A stretch of DNA of 21,352 nucleotides, taken from assembly GCA_035776675.1 (NCBI GenBank), contig DASTWO010000147.1, positions 1-21,352 on the forward strand. Direction: 5' to 3'. The notes under the pieces are model-generated. The model ran no database searches, was not told where the DNA came from, and saw nothing but the letters and a program-made list of their open reading frames with translations. The first letter of the stretch is position 1, and each line of letters opens with the position of its first letter. The DNA comes from DASSOY01 sp035776675. Its GTDB lineage: Bacteria > Bacillota > Bacilli > Bacillales > DASSOY01. Positions 15,377 through 21,352 of this stretch are shown piece after piece. A program made the translations under genes and the position numbers.

Positions 15377-16378
15377 CTAAACTTTCAAACAGGAATTTCG
15401 AATCATTAATTTAGGGCTTAGAAGAGTACGGAAGTTACCCGATTTCTCAGCTCCGCTAATTTGTTTAAATAGTTCCTCTGCAGCCGTTTTGCCCATTTCA
15501 GTGAACGGTTGTCTGACGGTGGTTAGAGAAGGATAAATCCAGCTGGAAATTTGAATATCATCAAACCCCACAATCGAGAAATCTTTTGGAATACTGTAGC
15601 CTTCCTCATGAGCAGCTCCCATCGCACCTAATGCCGATTCATCGTTAGAAGCGGCCACAGCGCTGAACCCTCCGACTTCAAGCAATTTCTTCATCGCCGT
15701 ATACCCGCCTTGGTTCGACCAATCAGATGTAACAATCAGATCCGGATTGATTTCCATTCCCAGTTCTTTAAATGCTCTTTTGAATCCGTTCGTTCTTTCA
15801 TTTGTAGCACCTGCGGCTTCTGGACCGGCGATATAAGCAATATTCCGATGGCCGATTCGGTACAGATAACGCACCGTCTCCACCACACCGCTCTGGTTGT
15901 CCACGTCAATAGAACGGACATCCCCAACTCCAGCGTTATCTCCAAGCATCACAACAGCAAACGGAGCATCCCGAATCAACTCGACTTCGGCCGGATAACG
16001 TTTCGCAAAACTCAAGAAAATCAACCCATCCACTTGATCTTCATAGATAAGATTAATAAAGTCCGCCTCGTTCTTGCGGCTTTTATTCCACGTATAAAAG
16101 ACGCAGTCGTATCCGTGATTATCCGAAACATCTTTAATCCCTTTTAAAATCCCGGAATAGAAGTTGTTGGAAATATCATCTACTACAATACCGATAACCT
16201 GAGTACGATTTAGAACCAACCTTCTGGCATTCATATTCGGGTGATAGTTGAGTTCTTCAATGGCCTTTTTCAAGGCTTCCTCTGTTTTCTTCTTGACTGA
16301 TTTTCCATTTAAATACCTTGAAACCGTGCTCTTCGACGTATTTGCTAACTTGGCAACATCGATAATCGAAGGTTTCAT
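15377..16378 (-). CDS. LacI family transcriptional regulator
   Basis: The 333-residue protein starts with a LacI helix-turn-helix (IIDVAKLANTSKSTVSRYLNG, beginning near residue 4) and a hinge region. A periplasmic-binding-protein-like effector domain follows (VIGIVVDDISNNFYSGIL from about 62; VGFDDIQISSW near 272-282). It should bind the palindromic operators in this locus and release them on binding a sugar or sugar phosphate from the pathway. Two tandem ATGs occur (16381, 16378); the second has the better seven-base spacing from GGGAGG. A degenerate operator in its own promoter suggests autoregulation. It reads in the same direction as the transport genes, and the strong promoter downstream makes them independently inducible. 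Confidence 0.95.
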   Translation of the reverse strand: MKPSIIDVAKLANTSKSTVSRYLNGKSVKKKTEEALKKAIEELNYHPNMNARRLVLNRTQVIGIVVDDISNNFYSGILKGIKDVSDNHGYDCVFYTWNKSRKNEADFINLIYEDQVDGLIFLSFAKRYPAEVELIRDAPFAVVMLGDNAGVGDVRSIDVDNQSGVVETVRYLYRIGHRNIAYIAGPEAAGATNERTNGFKRAFKELGMEINPDLIVTSDWSNQGGYTAMKKLLEVGGFSAVAASNDESALGAMGAAHEEGYSIPKDFSIVGFDDIQISSWIYPSLTTVRQPFTEMGKTAAEELFKQISGAEKSGNFRTLLSPKLMIRNSCLKV

Positions 16379-16427
16379 CATGATTCCTCCCTTCTCTTCC
16401 TCATTTTTAAAATACAGAAAATAAGCT

Positions 16428-16458
16428 TTTTAGGAACGTTTTCACCTAATTCATTATA
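16428..16458 (-). promoter_or_regulatory. Regulator-gene promoter with overlapping degenerate operator
   Basis: An extended -10 (TGT then TATAAT, with TATAAT as complement of 16453-16458) has no good -35. Ten bases downstream is AGGAACGTTTTC (core 16433-16442), which keeps one full half of the GGAACGTTCC palindrome. It fits weak autorepression. Confidence 0.6.
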
Positions 16459-16558
16459 ACACATGATCCGGAAAGAGCACGGATTTTTTAATCGCTCTCC
16501 TTCGGGCAAATATTGTAGATATCTCCCCTCTTTATCCCCTACGACATTCACCTGATTT

Positions 16559-17911
16559 TTACGTTCTGTCACTTTCCTCATCGAAAATCCGGGTCTCTCT
16601 CCAACGTCCAAATCCATAATACAAAACGGCAACCGCTGAACTGATAATGAAACTGACTCCAATTCCGTAGGCGATTCCGATCTCACCAAACCATTTAGAG
16701 AAAACATAGGAAAGCGGGAACCGCAATACCCAGAACGAGATTAAATTCAAGACGAGTACACTGAACATTGCACCTGCACCACGAACAATACCGTTTAAGA
16801 CAAAATTCACGGCCAGAAAAGGATAGAAAAACACAACAGCCCGTAAATAACTTGCACCAAATGAAATGGTTTCCGGATCGTCAATAAAAAGACGAACCAA
16901 AAAATCCGCGCTAAAGAAAACGAACGCACTTAACAGAAACGAGGCAGCCAATATTACGGCTAACCCGTTTTTGGCGATCATCGACACACGATCCCATCTG
17001 CCTGCTCCGATATTCTGCCCGGCCATACTGGTTACAGCTGTCCCCAGCGACATCAAGGCAACCATAATCAACCGCCCGATTCTTTGCGAAATGCCAAATC
17101 CGGCCAACACAGTATCTCCATACATGGCAACTACGCCAATGATCGCCGCCGAACCGGCGGAAATAGACATCGTTTGTAAACCGCCCGGAATGCCAAGTTT
17201 GAAAATCGCCTTCAAATACCGCTTGCCCGGTAAATGAGTAGTCGTGAACGGCACCCTTCGCCCCGAGAGCGAAACATACATTCCATATAAAAACGCAGCT
17301 CCCTGCGCTATCACTGTCGCCAGAGCCGCGCCTGCAATGCCAAGCCCAAACCATGAGATGAACAGAGGGTCGAGTACAGCGTTTAGAATGACCGCCAAAA
17401 CTACAAAGCGGACCGGTGTCTTGCTGTCACCAAGTGCCCTCAAAACAGTGCTGATGAAATTGTATCCGAACAAAAATGGGATCCCAAGAAAATTGACCTG
17501 CAGATAGATCCTGGCTAATGGAACGACGTCCTCAGGTGTCCCCAAAAGCCAAAGCAACCCGTCGACCGCAAAGTATCCTACAACGCCGAGAATGATTGAC
17601 AGACCTCCAAGAACTACGACAAATGCATTCAAGGATTCTTTCAAACCTTCTGGATCGTCCGAACCTTTCTGCTGCGATAGAATCGTTAAAGAGGCTCGAT
17701 TGATTCCGATAATAAAAGATAGAACCGTGAAAGTGAGTGTCGTAGACAAGGCAACCGCTGCCAACGCTTCGGCACCAAGCAAGTTTCCGACCCAGAGACT
17801 GTCAATAAATTGATACGAAACCTGTAAAAGATTTGCCAGAAAAATCGGCCCGGAAAACAGCAGCATCTTTCGAATAATGCTGCCTTCCGTGAAATCATAA
17901 CGCACCGCCAT
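16559..17911 (-). CDS. MATE family multidrug/Na+ efflux protein
   Basis: The 450-residue protein has about twelve hydrophobic segments in two similar halves, the layout of NorM/DinF-type MATE exporters. Typical stretches are MLLFSGPIFLANLLQVSY (about 15-32), RALGDSKTP (near 160-168) and, in the second half, LGIPGGLQ and GQNIGAGRWDR. It should expel cationic drugs or metabolites across the membrane using Na+ or H+. Two tandem ATGs (17914, 17911) follow AGGAAGG; the second has the more usual spacing. It lies about 85 bases after the OsmC-type gene on the same strand and may be co-transcribed with it. No obvious terminator follows before the regulator gene. The substrate is unknown. Confidence 0.93.
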   Translation of the reverse strand: MAVRYDFTEGSIIRKMLLFSGPIFLANLLQVSYQFIDSLWVGNLLGAEALAAVALSTTLTFTVLSFIIGINRASLTILSQQKGSDDPEGLKESLNAFVVVLGGLSIILGVVGYFAVDGLLWLLGTPEDVVPLARIYLQVNFLGIPFLFGYNFISTVLRALGDSKTPVRFVVLAVILNAVLDPLFISWFGLGIAGAALATVIAQGAAFLYGMYVSLSGRRVPFTTTHLPGKRYLKAIFKLGIPGGLQTMSISAGSAAIIGVVAMYGDTVLAGFGISQRIGRLIMVALMSLGTAVTSMAGQNIGAGRWDRVSMIAKNGLAVILAASFLLSAFVFFSADFLVRLFIDDPETISFGASYLRAVVFFYPFLAVNFVLNGIVRGAGAMFSVLVLNLISFWVLRFPLSYVFSKWFGEIGIAYGIGVSFIISSAVAVLYYGFGRWRETRIFDEESDRT

Positions 17912-17996
17912 CATATCGCCTTCCTAAAAACGAAAAGTACAAGCGAAGGTCCCCTTCTATCTTGCACTCCTCAATGGATTACACCTTTCGAATTCA

Positions 17997-18383
17997 TTAT
18001 GATATCAATTCGTGTGTTTCTGTTACTTCAATACTGTCAATGACGGACTGTACCATCGAACAATTCTTTCTCGCGACGGCAAGTGACTTTTGTATTTTCG
18101 TGTCATCCAAGTTCTTCCCCTTGATAACAAAATGCAAATGAATCGCTTCAACCCGATCTGCTTTGTCTGGGTTCCTTTGAACTTCCAGCACCTTAATCGA
18201 AATATCGTCATAGGCGATCCTTTTCTTAGCCAACACCTTTTGTAGAACTGTGCCGCTGCAAACCGCCAGAGAAGAAATGAGTAACTGAAACGGCCGAAAT
18301 CCATATTGGTCGTCAGCCGATGCCTGAAGTGTGCCATATTCTAAATCAGCCCGAAAGCTGTTTCCGTCCATTTTGAATTCCAT
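17997..18383 (-). CDS. OsmC/Ohr family peroxidase-like protein
   Basis: The 128-residue protein has the family's two redox cysteines: C42 in LAVCSGT and C108 in ARKNCSMVQ, plus the common ending of the fold. Such proteins reduce organic hydroperoxides in the cytoplasm. The start is the ATG at 18383 behind AGGGTGG; a TTG seven codons upstream is in frame but less convincing. A promoter lies just upstream. The gene is divergent from a thioredoxin-like gene, which might supply or share thiol redox functions. Confidence 0.92.
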   Translation of the reverse strand: MEFKMDGNSFRADLEYGTLQASADDQYGFRPFQLLISSLAVCSGTVLQKVLAKKRIAYDDISIKVLEVQRNPDKADRVEAIHLHFVIKGKNLDDTKIQKSLAVARKNCSMVQSVIDSIEVTETHELIS

Positions 18384-18412
18384 TGAACCCACCCTTTCAT
18401 TCAACTAGTGCC

Positions 18413-18441
18413 ATCATATCGAATCCCTGTTTCCCTGTCAC
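18413..18441 (-). promoter_or_regulatory. Probable sigma-A promoter for the OsmC-type gene
   Basis: On the minus strand a -35 GTGACA (complement 18436-18441) and a -10 TATGAT (complement 18413-18418) are 17 bases apart, each one base from consensus. The -10 ends 30 bases before the chosen ATG. Confidence 0.65.
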
Positions 18442-18515
18442 GAATTAAACACCATATTCGGCGAGGGACGTGTCAAAGCTCTTCACCCAGGATAGAATAG
18501 TAAAAAGCAGACATT

Positions 18516-18544
18516 TTGACTTGATTCGGGGACTGGCTTACAAT
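18516..18544 (+). promoter_or_regulatory. Sigma-A promoter for the thioredoxin-like gene
   Basis: TTGACT (18516-18521) and TACAAT (18539-18544) are separated by 17 bases, about 100 bases before the ATG at 18648. With the OsmC promoter it makes this 264-base gap a divergent promoter region. Nothing else is seen in the gap. Confidence 0.7.
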
Positions 18545-18647
18545 AAAAAACGTTGGCCAGATTAGAATGATTTTAACCTAAATGGAAATTCCGCTGTAAC
18601 CAGAGAAAAACAACATAATGTAATCATAATGAAGGAGTGGATAACGG

Positions 18648-19106
18648 ATGAAACTTCGTACAGAAATGCCCGAACTACAAGGAGAAGCCGAATGGCTGAA
18701 TGGGGAGAAAACGAAAGAGGAACTGGTCGGGGAGAAACCGACTCTTTTTCACTTTTGGTCGATGAGTTGCCATCTTTGCAAAGAAGCTATGCCGAAAGTG
18801 AACGAATTTCGCGACGAATATAAAGACGACCTGAATGTCGTTGCCGTTCACATGCCTCGCGGTCCAAAAGAGCTTGAAGTTGACGATGTGAAGAAGGTTG
18901 CCGAAGAACACGGGATTACACAACCGATATTCGTAGACAACGATCATAAGTTGACGGACGCGTTTGAAAACGAATATGTCCCCGCTTACTACGTATTCGA
19001 TGCAGAAGGAAAACTTCGCCATTTTCAAGCCGGAGGCGGCGGAATGAAGATGCTCACAAAGCGGGTTAATCGCGTACTGGATAAGCAAAAAGAGAAAGAA
19101 CAGTAA
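18648..19106 (+). CDS. Cytoplasmic TlpA/thioredoxin-like redox protein
   Basis: The 152-residue protein has a thioredoxin fold with the redox motif SCHLCK (C41, C44) and a cis-proline segment VPAYYVFD (P112). The central insert (VVAVHMPRGPKELEVDDVKK, about 64-83) is of the TlpA/ResA type. Unlike most TlpA/ResA proteins it has no signal peptide or anchor, so it should act in the cytoplasm. The ATG has AAGGAG ten bases upstream. The gene has its own promoter and terminator. It probably reduces or exchanges disulphides; the partner is unknown, although the divergent OsmC-type peroxidase is a candidate. Confidence 0.9.
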   Translation: MKLRTEMPELQGEAEWLNGEKTKEELVGEKPTLFHFWSMSCHLCKEAMPKVNEFRDEYKDDLNVVAVHMPRGPKELEVDDVKKVAEEHGITQPIFVDNDHKLTDAFENEYVPAYYVFDAEGKLRHFQAGGGGMKMLTKRVNRVLDKQKEKEQ

Positions 19107-19115
19107 ACCAATACG

Positions 19116-19148
19116 AAACGGAAGAGGCAGCACCTCTTCCGTTTTTTT
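19116..19148 (+). terminator. Rho-independent terminator after the thioredoxin-like gene
   Basis: A perfect 12-base stem (AAACGGAAGAGG with CCTCTTCCGTTT, 19116-19127 and 19133-19144), a five-base loop and a run of Ts to 19147 lie ten bases after the stop. The minus-strand VanZ-like gene converges on it, but on that strand the stem lacks a T tract. Confidence 0.92.
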
Positions 19149-19608
19149 ATCTCCATAAATTTGTTACCCTTTTCAACAAATCCCGAACAACAAGTGCGAA
19201 AAACCACCCAATTAGGGCCCCGATGACATTCAGGAAAATATCATCAATATCAAAAATCCGTTTCGCGTACTTGTATTGCGTAATCTCAATCAGAAAGCTG
19301 AAACCGGCAGACACGACAAACATGATAAAGAAATTACGGCATTTCCTGAATAAGAAAGGCAACAATAATCCGAATGGCAGGAATAACAGCACATTGCCGA
19401 TCACGTTTTTCAAAACAAGCCAACCGTTCCCGCTGTCCATCATTAATTCAATGCTGTCGAACAGCTGCAAATTTACAGAACGACCATATGTATAATAATT
19501 GTGTATGAACAACGTCAAATACACAAGAACCATGCCATAAGCAAATAAACAATAAAATCCGAACCGTTTCCACCTCATGCGGATGAATGCCTTATTCTCA
19601 ACTTGCAT
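19147..19608 (-). CDS. VanZ-like membrane protein
   Basis: The 153-residue protein has about four hydrophobic helices and the VanZ-family signatures NVIGNVLLFLPFG (about 68-80), IEITQY (107-112) and DIDDIFLNVIGALIG (about 119-133). VanZ relatives are integral membrane proteins linked to glycopeptide resistance in one case, but most have no known role. The ATG follows GGAGAATC. It stands alone, and no van genes are nearby, so a resistance role should not be assumed. Confidence 0.88.
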   Translation of the reverse strand: MQVENKAFIRMRWKRFGFYCLFAYGMVLVYLTLFIHNYYTYGRSVNLQLFDSIELMMDSGNGWLVLKNVIGNVLLFLPFGLLLPFLFRKCRNFFIMFVVSAGFSFLIEITQYKYAKRIFDIDDIFLNVIGALIGWFFALVVRDLLKRVTNLWR

Positions 19609-19728
19609 GATGATTCTCCAATCTTTTATTCTTATCCTATGATAACATGAAAAATCCTAAAACTTGAGGGGAACACGGAGTCTATCTTACAGAACGACAC
19701 TTACACATTGCCCCCGATCCGGCCAAAA

Positions 19729-19752
19729 CCGGGTGCCCCTTTGGACACCCGG
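19729..19752 (-). terminator. Probable terminator after the 51-residue membrane protein gene
   Basis: On the minus strand CCGGGTGtCC and GGgGCACCCGG pair around AAA, followed directly by TTTT, about 70 bases after the stop. The T tract is short, so efficiency is uncertain. The remainder of the gap 19609-19819 holds only a candidate promoter for the VanZ-like gene. Confidence 0.7.
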
Positions 19753-19819
19753 CCATCTTACCAAATTTGCCTTGGCTTTACCACGATTCATCAGAAGTCT
19801 CTCACTTCGGTGTATCGTG

Positions 19820-19975
19820 TTAAAACATCGGTAGAATATACTGCGCCAGAAACCATAAGATCCCGAAGAAAATAATAATGTAGGCCGCATATTTGATGAA
19901 AGTCGTGGCGACCAGACTGGAATCTGACTTTTTCTCTTTTCTTTCTATCTCAATATCGTCGTTTCTTTGAGGCAT
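19820..19975 (-). CDS. Small single-pass membrane protein, 51 residues
   Basis: The reading frame has a basic/acidic N-terminus (ERKEKKSD, 11-18) and one long hydrophobic C-terminal helix (YAAYIIIFFGILWFLAQYI, about 29-47) ending in LPMF. The ATG is preceded by an excellent AGGAGG at seven bases, and a terminator-like hairpin follows the stop. These make it a real gene despite its size. Similar short tail-anchored proteins are common in Bacillales; I know no function. It probably sits in the membrane with the charged N-terminus inside. Confidence 0.85.
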   Translation of the reverse strand: MPQRNDDIEIERKEKKSDSSLVATTFIKYAAYIIIFFGILWFLAQYILPMF

Positions 19976-20082
19976 CCAATCTCCTCCTTTTCACAATTGT
20001 CCTATGATAAGGAGTTTCCCGAATTTGGGTGCCTGCAATCATTAAATTTATTTTACAAAGAGATTTCGGCTGAATTTGTGTG

Positions 20083-20541
20083 TCAACTATGAACTTCCTG
20101 TCTTCCGAACACCTGCCCTAAAGGTTCCCGTCCATCCTGTAACACCCATTTGACAGTTTCAATTCTCGTTCCTTCTCCAACGGAGGATCGAATCGTAAAC
20201 TCGTCCATCAGTCGTTTGACTCCTGGTAATCCAGCTCCAAGTCCTCCGGAGGTGGTGAAACCATAGGAAAGAACTTCTTGGATATTCTCTATTCCGGGTC
20301 CTTGATCCGCTGCAAGGATATAGATTCCGGACTTCCCGATTTCTTCAACTCGTACAAGGCAAATTTCCCCGCCGCCGGCATACAGTAGAATATTCCGCGC
20401 TAACTCTGAAATCGCTGTAGTAATTCTGACTTGATCCACGTTTCCAAATCCCAGCAGCTTCGCCAAATCTCTGCCGGATTGTCGGACCTTCACAATATCT
20501 TCTTCATCATTCACTTGTATCCGGAACTGTGTCTCTTCCAT
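20083..20541 (-). CDS. RsbT-like anti-sigma/serine kinase ATPase (GHKL fold)
   Basis: The 152-residue protein matches RsbT through the GHKL ATP-binding motifs: GFGNVDQVRITTAISELARN (about 31-50, with the Mg-binding N50), ADQGPGI (78-84) and GLGAGLPGVKR (100-110). RsbT and relatives phosphorylate stressosome or STAS-domain proteins, or act as partner switches. The start is the ATG at 20541, which gives the normal RsbT N-terminus; the ribosome binding site is only GGGGG. An upstream in-frame TTG would add 30 unusual residues. No RsbR, RsbS, RsbU or sigma factor gene is adjacent, so its partner lies elsewhere. It is divergent from the HxlR-type regulator gene. Confidence 0.88.
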   Translation of the reverse strand: MEETQFRIQVNDEEDIVKVRQSGRDLAKLLGFGNVDQVRITTAISELARNILLYAGGGEICLVRVEEIGKSGIYILAADQGPGIENIQEVLSYGFTTSGGLGAGLPGVKRLMDEFTIRSSVGEGTRIETVKWVLQDGREPLGQVFGRQEVHS

Positions 20542-20643
20542 AGGAAAAATCCCCCATTTCCTAAATGATTCGACAACTACTTTCGAATTCTGCCCGTAGG
20601 CAACACTTTTTCTTATGTTTCCCTTTTTCAAAGCTTTTTGCTA

Positions 20644-20661
20644 CTATTACAAGTATAATAG
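20644..20661 (+). promoter_or_regulatory. Inverted repeat over the -10 box of the HxlR-type gene
   Basis: CTATTA and TAATAG (20644-20649, 20656-20661) form a perfect inverted repeat around CAAGTA, with a TATAAT (20654-20659) inside it. No good -35 is visible. A second imperfect repeat, TTAC-6-GTAA, lies at 20704-20717. HxlR/YodB-type regulators bind short inverted repeats of this kind, so autoregulation is plausible. Confidence 0.5.
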
Positions 20662-20734
20662 AGGCCTATCGGTAAGAAAAGAAGGCACTTTCTCGAAACT
20701 TGATTACTTGAAGGTAACAATTGGGGGCAACGGA

Positions 20735-21064
20735 ATGAAACATCCTATCGGGGTAACTTTGGAAGTCGTTTGTGGCAAGTGGAAAGCAATGGTGCTTTGG
20801 CATCTACAAGAAAAAACCCTCCGTTTTGGAGAGTTGAAGAAATTGATTCCCGATGTCAGTCATAAGGTATTAACGCAACAATTGCGTGAGTTGGAAAAGG
20901 ATGGACTTATTGAACGAACAATCTATAAAGAAGTTCCCCCGCGGGTGGAATATTCCTTGACTCCCTACGGGCAAGATCTTGAACCAACCTTGGAAATGCT
21001 GTACAAATGGGGCAAGAATCATATGGACGTGGTTGATCACAGGTATACAGAACCGACGAATTGA
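20735..21064 (+). CDS. HxlR/YodB-type winged helix-turn-helix transcriptional regulator
   Basis: The 109-residue protein is of normal family length: an N-terminal helix with VVCGKWKAMVLWHL (about 11-24), the recognition region RFGELKKLIPDVSHKVLTQQLRELE (its middle near residues 40-52), and the wing with VPPRVEYSLTPYG (about 72-84). Family members sense quinones, aldehydes or oxidants, often through a Cys near residue 6-17. Here the common CPI at the start reads HPI, and the only early Cys is C13. The ATG at 20735 is chosen because it gives the family N-terminus; a longer upstream frame is unlikely. The target may be its own promoter. Confidence 0.9.
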   Translation: MKHPIGVTLEVVCGKWKAMVLWHLQEKTLRFGELKKLIPDVSHKVLTQQLRELEKDGLIERTIYKEVPPRVEYSLTPYGQDLEPTLEMLYKWGKNHMDVVDHRYTEPTN

Positions 21065-21071
21065 AACCGGC

Positions 21072-21272
21072 TTATAAGGCTAGAAATGACAATAAATAGA
21101 TTCCCGCTCCGATGACGAGTCCGCCGCCTGCCATCATTAGAAATTCCATGGAGTCCATTTTTGCGATGCGGTCCTCTTCTTCGGAACGTCGACGCGCATT
21201 AATTGAACTGTCGGCTTCTTGCTTTCGATCTTTCAAAACAGCAACGTTTGCGAAATCAGCTTTGCTTTCCAT
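21072..21272 (-). CDS. Small membrane protein, 66 residues, unknown function
   Basis: A charged N-terminal half (KDRKQEADSS, RRRSEEEDRIAKM; residues 1-39) is followed by one hydrophobic segment (FLMMAGGGLVIGAGIYLLSFLAL, about 44-66) at the very C-terminus. The ATG has GGAGAG seven bases upstream, which supports translation. It converges on the HxlR-type gene with a seven-base gap and no obvious terminator between. I do not recognise a family; a tail-anchored membrane protein is the best description. Confidence 0.75.
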   Translation of the reverse strand: MESKADFANVAVLKDRKQEADSSINARRRSEEEDRIAKMDSMEFLMMAGGGLVIGAGIYLLSFLAL

Positions 21273-21352
21273 CTACACTCTCTCCCTTTCAGGCCCGATC
21301 TTAGATGATCTTGGTCTAGTATTATCGTTCCCGACAACCCCGTTTTCCAAAC

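Noticed and set aside
16378..16707. 109-codon minus-strand frame between MATE and LacI genes
   Set aside because: Its first half is the MATE 3' end in another frame and the rest covers the regulator's promoter and operator; no family features.
18675..19133. 152-codon minus-strand frame opposite the thioredoxin-like gene
   Set aside because: It overlaps a gene with promoter, ribosome binding site, CxxC motif and terminator, so it is a shadow.
19147..19608. Glycopeptide resistance from the VanZ-like gene
   Set aside because: No vanA/vanH/vanX or regulator genes are nearby, and VanZ-like proteins are widespread without resistance.

Overview
The window (roughly 45-50% GC by eye) looks like chromosome of a Gram-positive, low-to-mid GC Bacillota, probably Bacillales. 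The signs are strong GGAGG-type ribosome binding sites with ATG, GTG and TTG starts, a LAGC-lipobox solute-binding lipoprotein, a MalF/MalG-type importer without its own ATPase, an RsbT-type ATPase, VanZ-like and HxlR genes, and classic U-tract terminators. I cannot name the species.

Positions 1 to about 16,400 are one minus-strand carbohydrate-use locus. In order of transcription it holds a LacI-type regulator, two ABC permeases, a solute-binding lipoprotein, a protein with two metallo-beta-lactamase (MBL) folds and a NEW3-like tail, a GH38 alpha-mannosidase, an unassigned 685-residue helical-toroid protein, a class II aldolase-like protein, a four-carbon acid sugar kinase (DUF1537/OtnK-like), a GmhA-like SIS isomerase, a ROK sugar kinase, a TIM-barrel isomerase/epimerase and a Gfo/Idh/MocA oxidoreductase cut by the window edge. 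Most junctions from the MBL gene onward are overlapping or only a few bases apart. Three copies of a GGAACGTTCC-centred palindrome lie in front of the regulator, the permeases and the lipoprotein gene, and are probably the LacI-family operators. A hairpin with a T tract separates the transport genes from the enzymes. A 150-base gap inside the enzyme genes carries a 26-base direct repeat around a foldable element.

Read together, the locus suggests import of an alpha-mannoside-like glycoside and its cleavage in the cytoplasm. ROK plus SIS could turn the released sugar into a ketose phosphate. The kinase plus aldolase-like pair could process a four-carbon (or similar) sugar acid, as in OtnK/OtnC pathways. 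The Gfo/Idh and TIM-barrel pair would supply oxidation and isomerisation, or alternatively 3-keto-glycoside chemistry. The substrate is not known from sequence.

Positions 16,400 to 21,352 are ordinary housekeeping-type genes: a MATE efflux pump, an OsmC-type peroxidase, a divergent thioredoxin-like protein with a clear promoter and terminator, a VanZ-like membrane protein, a 51-residue membrane protein, an RsbT-like ATPase, an HxlR-type regulator with inverted repeats at its promoter, and a 66-residue membrane protein.
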